10,450 nucleotides of DNA from an uncultured Chloroflexota bacterium (lineage in GTDB: Bacteria > Chloroflexota > Anaerolineae > Aggregatilineales > Phototrophicaceae), in contig CALDGT010000327.1 in NCBI GenBank assembly GCA_937942935.1, forward strand, positions 1 to 10,450, written 5' to 3'. Positions 7,136-10,450 of this stretch are shown in pieces. Position numbers and translations under genes: made by a program. Positions within the stretch are counted from its first letter, which is position 1; each line of letters opens with the position of its first letter. Below the pieces are notes generated by a model. The model was not told the DNA's origin. It made no database searches and saw only the letters and a list, made by a program, of their open reading frames with translations.

Positions 7136-8549
7136 AATGACCAGATTGCTTAAAAAATTCACCCACAATGGTTATCCCAAGCGCGATGACCATTAATATG
7201 CCTGCCACCATAAATGTCGCGCTCATGCCTGTAGCAATGGCGCTCGGTTGGGCGCTTGTGATGTCGGTTGTCATCGAAGCCGATGCGAAGATTGCTCCCA
7301 TCACCGATGTGCCTGTAATAAGTCCCAAATTGCGCGATAAACTGAGTATGCCAGAGATAACACCGCGCTGGTTGGGATGAATACCCATCATTACCCCTGT
7401 ATTATTCGCCGCCTGAAATAATTGGTAGCTCGGTGTTAAAATCACAATCGCTATCACATATCCCAAAACACCCAGTGTCATTGGTAGGGATGATAGGGCA
7501 AATGCGCCAATTGCCATTGCAACCAGCCCAATCATGCTGATAGAGGATACCCCAAAACGGTCAACCATGCGCCCTGCTGGAAATCCTGTTACGATTGAAA
7601 TGGCGGGACCAATAGACATCACTAGCCCAACCAACGATTCATCTAGCCCAATTGCGATGGATAAATAAAATGGGGTAACGACCAATGTCGCCATCATAAC
7701 CGTCATAACCAGCACATTGATTATCAATCTGGCGCTCAAAATAGGATTGCGGAGCAGTTTTAATTGGATGAGGGGTGTTTTGACTTGCATTTCTACGGTC
7801 ACAAATAAAACACTGCCAACCATAGCGACCAATAATAAGATGAGATTACTCTGGCTAAATTGCCCATTTTTGACATTCACTGCCAACGCATACGCGCCAA
7901 TAGACAACGCCAGCAATAGTGTCCCAATGATGTCAAAATTTTGCTTGGTTGTCTTGAGTTGCTCTTTTGGGGTGGGCAAATAACGGCGCGTCAGAAACAT
8001 GCTGAATATCCCCAATAGTACCAACACGAAAAAAATAGACCGCCAGCCAAAGGCAGAAATTAAAACACCTCCGATTGAGGGTCCAGAAGCCGTTCCAATC
8101 GCAGACATTGTGCCGAGTAACCCCATTGCACTCCCTGTCTTTGATTTGGGGATGACATCCCCAACATACGCAATGGTGAGTGCCATTAGGACGGTTGCCC
8201 CAATTCCCTGACCGATACGACCAACAATCAGCACCCAAAATGATGGTGCAAAACCACATAAAACAGAGGCTATTGTGAACAATAACGTGCCACTCAGCAT
8301 GAGTTGGTGACGATTTATCATGTCGCCAAGTCGCCCCGCAACAACAATGAGGGATGTTGTTGGGATGAGATAAGCAAGGACAATCCACTGTGTTTCATGA
8401 AATGAAATTGCAAATGTTTTTGCTAGTGTCGGCAATGCTACATTGGTGATACTCGTAGCGAGTGATGGCAATAACATTGTTAATGCGAGGCTGGTTAGTA
8501 TCCATCGAATAGAAACGATAGAAACCATATCACGATTATCATTCTGCAT
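7134..8549 (-). CDS. MFS drug-efflux transporter, 14-helix DHA2/EmrB-QacA type
   Basis: A proton-driven inner-membrane exporter of about 471 residues with 14 predicted helices. Motif A is seen as GRLGDMINRHQ after helix 2, motif B as GRIGQG in helix 4 and motif C as GPSIGG in helix 5. Motif C marks antiporters. The helix-1 motif normally written LDxTIVNVALP reads LATSITNVALP, so the conserved Asp is an Ala (residue 31). This may change substrate range or coupling. I prefer the ATG at 8549, which has GAGG 8 bases upstream and lies 19 bases after the MarR stop. An ATG at 8585 would overlap marR by 17 bases and has a weaker site. The pairing with a MarR repressor points to export of a toxic small molecule or antibiotic, but the substrate cannot be named. 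Confidence 0.92.
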   Translation of the reverse strand: MQNDNRDMVSIVSIRWILTSLALTMLLPSLATSITNVALPTLAKTFAISFHETQWIVLAYLIPTTSLIVVAGRLGDMINRHQLMLSGTLLFTIASVLCGFAPSFWVLIVGRIGQGIGATVLMALTIAYVGDVIPKSKTGSAMGLLGTMSAIGTASGPSIGGVLISAFGWRSIFFVLVLLGIFSMFLTRRYLPTPKEQLKTTKQNFDIIGTLLLALSIGAYALAVNVKNGQFSQSNLILLLVAMVGSVLFVTVEMQVKTPLIQLKLLRNPILSARLIINVLVMTVMMATLVVTPFYLSIAIGLDESLVGLVMSIGPAISIVTGFPAGRMVDRFGVSSISMIGLVAMAIGAFALSSLPMTLGVLGYVIAIVILTPSYQLFQAANNTGVMMGIHPNQRGVISGILSLSRNLGLITGTSVMGAIFASASMTTDITSAQPSAIATGMSATFMVAGILMVIALGITIVGEFFKQSGH

Positions 8550-8568
8550 CACACCGCCCTCGTTAATT

Positions 8569-8997
8569 TTATTGGTGAGGGTCATCAGACATCGCCTTTT
8601 CTAGCAAATTTACAATTATCCCCGCTTCGTCATTTGTTAAATGACCAAAAAAAGTATGTGCCATCACATCCCCAATTTTGATGATTTCAATTACCATCTT
8701 TTGCCCTTTTTCTGTGATATGAACCTGATATGCCCGTTTATCTTGGGTATCTTTAACCCTGATAACATACCCTTTTTCTTCTAGGGTTTTTAATGCCCTG
8801 CCCGCATTGCTTCTGTCAACAAATAACATTGCAGATAGCGCCTCTTGGGGGGCTTTGCCACCTTCCAAACTCAAAAGCCGAAGCAAGCGGGCTTCGGTGT
8901 GGATGATGCCCAACTTAGAAAAATGCTCCTCTGCGGTCTGATACCGTTGGCGTGCCAGCACACCGATTAAATCGAACAGTTTTGATAAATGATCCAT
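8569..8997 (-). CDS. MarR-family transcriptional regulator
   Basis: A 142-residue winged-helix dimeric repressor. N-terminal helices for dimerisation and ligand binding precede the helix-turn-helix (APQEALSAMLFVDRSNAGRALKTLEEKG, shortened when cited, about residues 49-76). The wing follows with the conserved Asp86-x-Arg88 of the MarR DxR motif (DTQDKRAYQV), then a C-terminal helix. It most likely represses its own promoter and the exporter that follows 19 bases later, and is released by a small-molecule ligand, as is usual for MarR-MFS pairs. I chose the ATG at 8997 because GAGAGG lies 9 bases upstream. An upstream TTG at 9027 has no such site. The near-palindrome at 9033-9046 is a candidate binding site. 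Confidence 0.93.
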   Translation of the reverse strand: MDHLSKLFDLIGVLARQRYQTAEEHFSKLGIIHTEARLLRLLSLEGGKAPQEALSAMLFVDRSNAGRALKTLEEKGYVIRVKDTQDKRAYQVHITEKGQKMVIEIIKIGDVMAHTFFGHLTNDEAGIIVNLLEKAMSDDPHQ

Positions 8998-9032
8998 TGC
9001 AAATAGCCTCTCATTTTTACTCAACAAATATA

Positions 9033-9046
9033 TGCGTGCGCTCGCA
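9033..9046. promoter_or_regulatory. Candidate MarR operator
   Basis: TGCGTGCGCTCGCA is a 14-bp palindrome apart from one T-T mismatch (reverse complement TGCGAGCGCACGCA). It is GC-rich in an AT-rich gap and sits between the proposed promoter and the marR start, where a repressor could block elongation or open-complex formation. Position, not a known motif, is the support. Confidence 0.35.
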
Positions 9047-9059
9047 ACTAATTATTTAC

Positions 9060-9088
9060 AGCATACTCCAAAATGAATGGCTATGCAA
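9060..9088 (-). promoter_or_regulatory. Candidate promoter of the marR-exporter operon
   Basis: Minus-strand TTGCAT (9088-9083), then exactly 17 bases, then TATGCT (9065-9060). Start of transcription would be about 55 bases before the marR ATG. TTGGAG precedes the -10, similar to the TGGG found before other -10 boxes in this window. Confidence 0.45.
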
Positions 9089-9127
9089 CAGGCAAAATAG
9101 TGGGGTAGGGGGAATCTTAGAATTCTT

Positions 9128-9156
9128 TTGACAATTTTCACTTTTTGCATTATCGT
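9128..9156 (+). promoter_or_regulatory. Candidate promoter of the RNase J gene
   Basis: A perfect TTGACA (9128-9133), then 17 bases, then TATCGT (9151-9156). This would give a leader of about 180 bases before RNase J, long enough for post-transcriptional control. The -10 is a 4/6 match. Confidence 0.45.
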
Positions 9157-9172
9157 TAGCTATAGCAATAGG

Positions 9173-9206
9173 AATATTCCCTTTGGCTGATATTTTTCGG
9201 GATATT
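9173..9206 (+). other. Possible hairpin in the RNase J leader
   Basis: AATATTCCC (9173-9181) faces GGGATATT (9199-9206) with one bulged base. GCATTAT (9147-9153) and ATAATGC (9211-9217) form an outer pair around it. The inner hairpin would be in the transcript if the promoter above is right. Stem stability is modest and the function is unknown. The rest of the gap, 9218-9336, shows nothing I can name. Confidence 0.3.
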
Positions 9207-9346
9207 TTGCATAATGCCCTATTTGCTCCAAATGTGTCTATTTGCGCTCATCAGGGGCGCTTGATTTACTGTGAACATAAACACAAGATTGAGTTTCTGA
9301 TTGCGTTGGTAGTTTGTTTTAACTCTAATTTAATTGAAAGGATGGA

Positions 9347-10444
9347 ATGACTCGGTATCTATTCAGAGATACAGAGTCCTATTTGCTTATGGCAAAATCA
9401 AAATTACGAATAATCCCTATCGGCGGTCTGGGTGAAATTGGCAAAAATATGACCGTTTTTGAGATGGGGAATGATGCTTTTATTATAGATACAGGCATCA
9501 TGTTCCCCGCAAATGACATGCACGGTGTAGATTATATCATCCCCGATTTTCGGTATTTGCAAGAACGGAAAGACCTCAAAATTCATGCGATTGTGTATAC
9601 ACATGGTCACGAAGACCATATCGGTGCGGTGTCGCATGTGGTCGAAGCCTTTCCCAACACCCCCATTTATGCTACACCCCTCACGGCAGGGTTATTAGAA
9701 GTGCGCCTTAAAGAACGGCGTGCGTTGGATAAAACTAAAATCAATGTGTTTAACTCTGGGGATAAACTCAAAGTGGGTCCCTTTATGCTCGAAAGTTTTC
9801 ACATGTGCCATAGTATCCCCGATTGTGTGGGATTTGGCATTTATACCCCGTATGGGCTAATTGTTTATAGTGGTGACTATAAATTTGATAACAGCCCTGT
9901 AGATGGCAAAAAACCCGATTATGCCCGACTTGCCCGTTTTGCCTCTGAAGGGGTAACACTTTTGATGGCAGAAAGCACCAATGCCGATAAACCCGGTTGG
10001 ACACCCTCTGAGACAGTGATAGATGATGCCTTTGACCGCGTGTTCAAAAAGGCAAAAGGGCGCATTTTTGTCGCCACCTTTGCCTCACTCATTTCACGGG
10101 TGCAACAAGTGGTGAATGCCGCCGAGCGATATGGGCGTAAGGTAGCGGTAGCAGGGCATAGTATGTCCGAAAATGTCAAAATGGCACGCCGTTTGGGAAT
10201 TCTAAACCTGCCCGATAGTATGCTCCTTGATGTGAGCAAATTGAACAGCATATCTGATAATCAGGTTGTGATTATGCTCACAGGCGCACAAGGCGAACCA
10301 ACAGCCGCCCTCACTAAAGTGGCAAATGGTGAACATCGTCAACTCAAACAGGCTTTTCCCTTCAGAGCTCTCCGGCGGGATGAAAAAACGTGTTGCAATT
10401 GCACGGGCGATAGCCCTGAAACCCAGGTTCCTCTTCTGCGATGA
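9347..10444 (+). CDS. rnj: Ribonuclease J, 3' part lost at a junction near base 10349
   Basis: Cytoplasmic exo/endoribonuclease of the MBL/beta-CASP group, acting in mRNA decay and RNA maturation. Motifs run in order: GGLGEIGKNM near the start, the HxHxDH metal site THGHEDHIGA (His86, His88, Asp90, His91), His155 in CHSIPD, Asp177 in YSGDYKFD, ESTNAD, the beta-CASP stretch FASLISRVQQ, GRKVAVAGHSM, then TGAQGEPTAALTKVANGEHRQLK. Homology stops there, at about residue 334. The remaining 31 codons to the stop at 10442 resemble nothing in RNase J. The rest of the beta-CASP/MBL domain, including the late His residues of TSGHGG and PIHGE, is missing, from a family of about 550 residues. AAAGGA lies 4 bases before the ATG at 9347. 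The ATG at 9389 (MAKSKLRIIP) fits the family start better but has no clear ribosome site. The gene is probably intact in the real genome. Confidence 0.9.
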   Translation: MTRYLFRDTESYLLMAKSKLRIIPIGGLGEIGKNMTVFEMGNDAFIIDTGIMFPANDMHGVDYIIPDFRYLQERKDLKIHAIVYTHGHEDHIGAVSHVVEAFPNTPIYATPLTAGLLEVRLKERRALDKTKINVFNSGDKLKVGPFMLESFHMCHSIPDCVGFGIYTPYGLIVYSGDYKFDNSPVDGKKPDYARLARFASEGVTLLMAESTNADKPGWTPSETVIDDAFDRVFKKAKGRIFVATFASLISRVQQVVNAAERYGRKVAVAGHSMSENVKMARRLGILNLPDSMLLDVSKLNSISDNQVVIMLTGAQGEPTAALTKVANGEHRQLKQAFPFRALRRDEKTCCNCTGDSPETQVPLLR

Positions 10445-10450
10445 ACCCAA
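10350..10450 (+). CDS. Internal fragment of an ABC-transporter ATPase (signature and Walker B), cut at both ends
   Basis: Reading the frame that includes base 10368 gives FPSELSGGMKKRVAIARAIA, followed by LKPRFLFCDEP at the edge of the window. LSGGM is the ABC signature, KKRVAIARAIAL is the helix after it, and FLFCDEP is Walker B with its catalytic Glu. The GGMKKR form is typical of MlaF/Ttg2A-type lipid-transport ATPases (MCE systems), but about 30 residues cannot fix the subfamily. No start, Walker A or Q-loop precedes it. Upstream sequence is RNase J in another frame. Codon choice (CTC TCC GGC, AGG TTC CTC TTC TGC) looks more GC-rich at third positions than neighbouring genes, hinting at a different source. 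Confidence 0.85.

Larger units (their letters stand above)
8998..9346. other. Divergent intergenic region between marR and RNase J
   Basis: About 350 AT-rich bases with no credible gene on either strand. It carries the marR promoter and operator candidates, the TTGACA promoter toward RNase J, a 10-bp palindrome GGAATATTCC (9171-9180) and an 8-bp palindrome GCTATAGC (9159-9166). No recognised riboswitch or small RNA is visible to me. Confidence 0.5.

Noticed and set aside
8549..8585. 17-base overlap of marR and exporter as translational coupling
   Set aside because: The ATG at 8549 has the better ribosome site and leaves a 19-base gap, so the overlap is probably not used. The ATG at 8585 cannot be excluded.
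10349..10450. RNase J-ABC ATPase fusion or programmed frameshift
   Set aside because: The RNase J frame reads through to a stop with no homology, the ABC part lacks Walker A, and no slippery sequence is seen at the join. A chimera explains it better.

Overview
The window is a 10.45-kb stretch of bacterial chromosome with moderate GC content and short intergenic gaps. A Chloroflexota bacterium, perhaps Anaerolineae-like, is the best guess. This rests on an SH3 membrane protein with a long Thr-Pro tail, a GT-C family 39-type glycosyltransferase, an RNase J with a MAKSKLRIIP-like N-terminus and Shine-Dalgarno sequences of the AAGGA/GAGG type. It is an inference from style, not from a marker gene. 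I see no rRNA, tRNA, CRISPR array, insertion sequence or phage gene.

Layout. The 3' part of a metallo-beta-lactamase-fold hydrolase (+) runs off the left edge. It converges on an SH3-domain membrane protein (-), and both share one GC-rich hairpin. Upstream of the SH3 gene on the same strand is a stand-alone response-regulator receiver. The gap between these two holds a perfect 15-bp inverted repeat. A large GT-C glycosyltransferase (+) diverges from the receiver and converges on an E. coli-type NADP-dependent isocitrate dehydrogenase (-), again with a shared hairpin. Icd diverges from a 600-residue protein (+) that looks like a distant glutamate-cysteine ligase/carboxylate-amine ligase. That gene ends at a good intrinsic terminator shared with a convergent two-gene unit (-): a MarR regulator followed by a 14-helix MFS exporter. 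After a 350-base regulatory gap comes RNase J (+).

Right end. RNase J homology stops about 100 bases before the end of the window. In a different frame the sequence becomes the signature motif and Walker B of an ABC-transporter ATPase. This is an abrupt join inside two unrelated genes, most likely an assembly chimera or a real rearrangement, and it should be resolved before anything is built on the right edge.

How the genes work together. The only clear functional unit is MarR plus exporter, a regulated efflux cassette. The rest looks like ordinary single-gene housekeeping and surface functions. Three or four of the transcription units share a promoter-like box of the form TGGGNTATRAT, which may be this lineage's extended -10. 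No complete novel multi-gene system is evident. The least explained gene is the 600-residue ligase-like protein.
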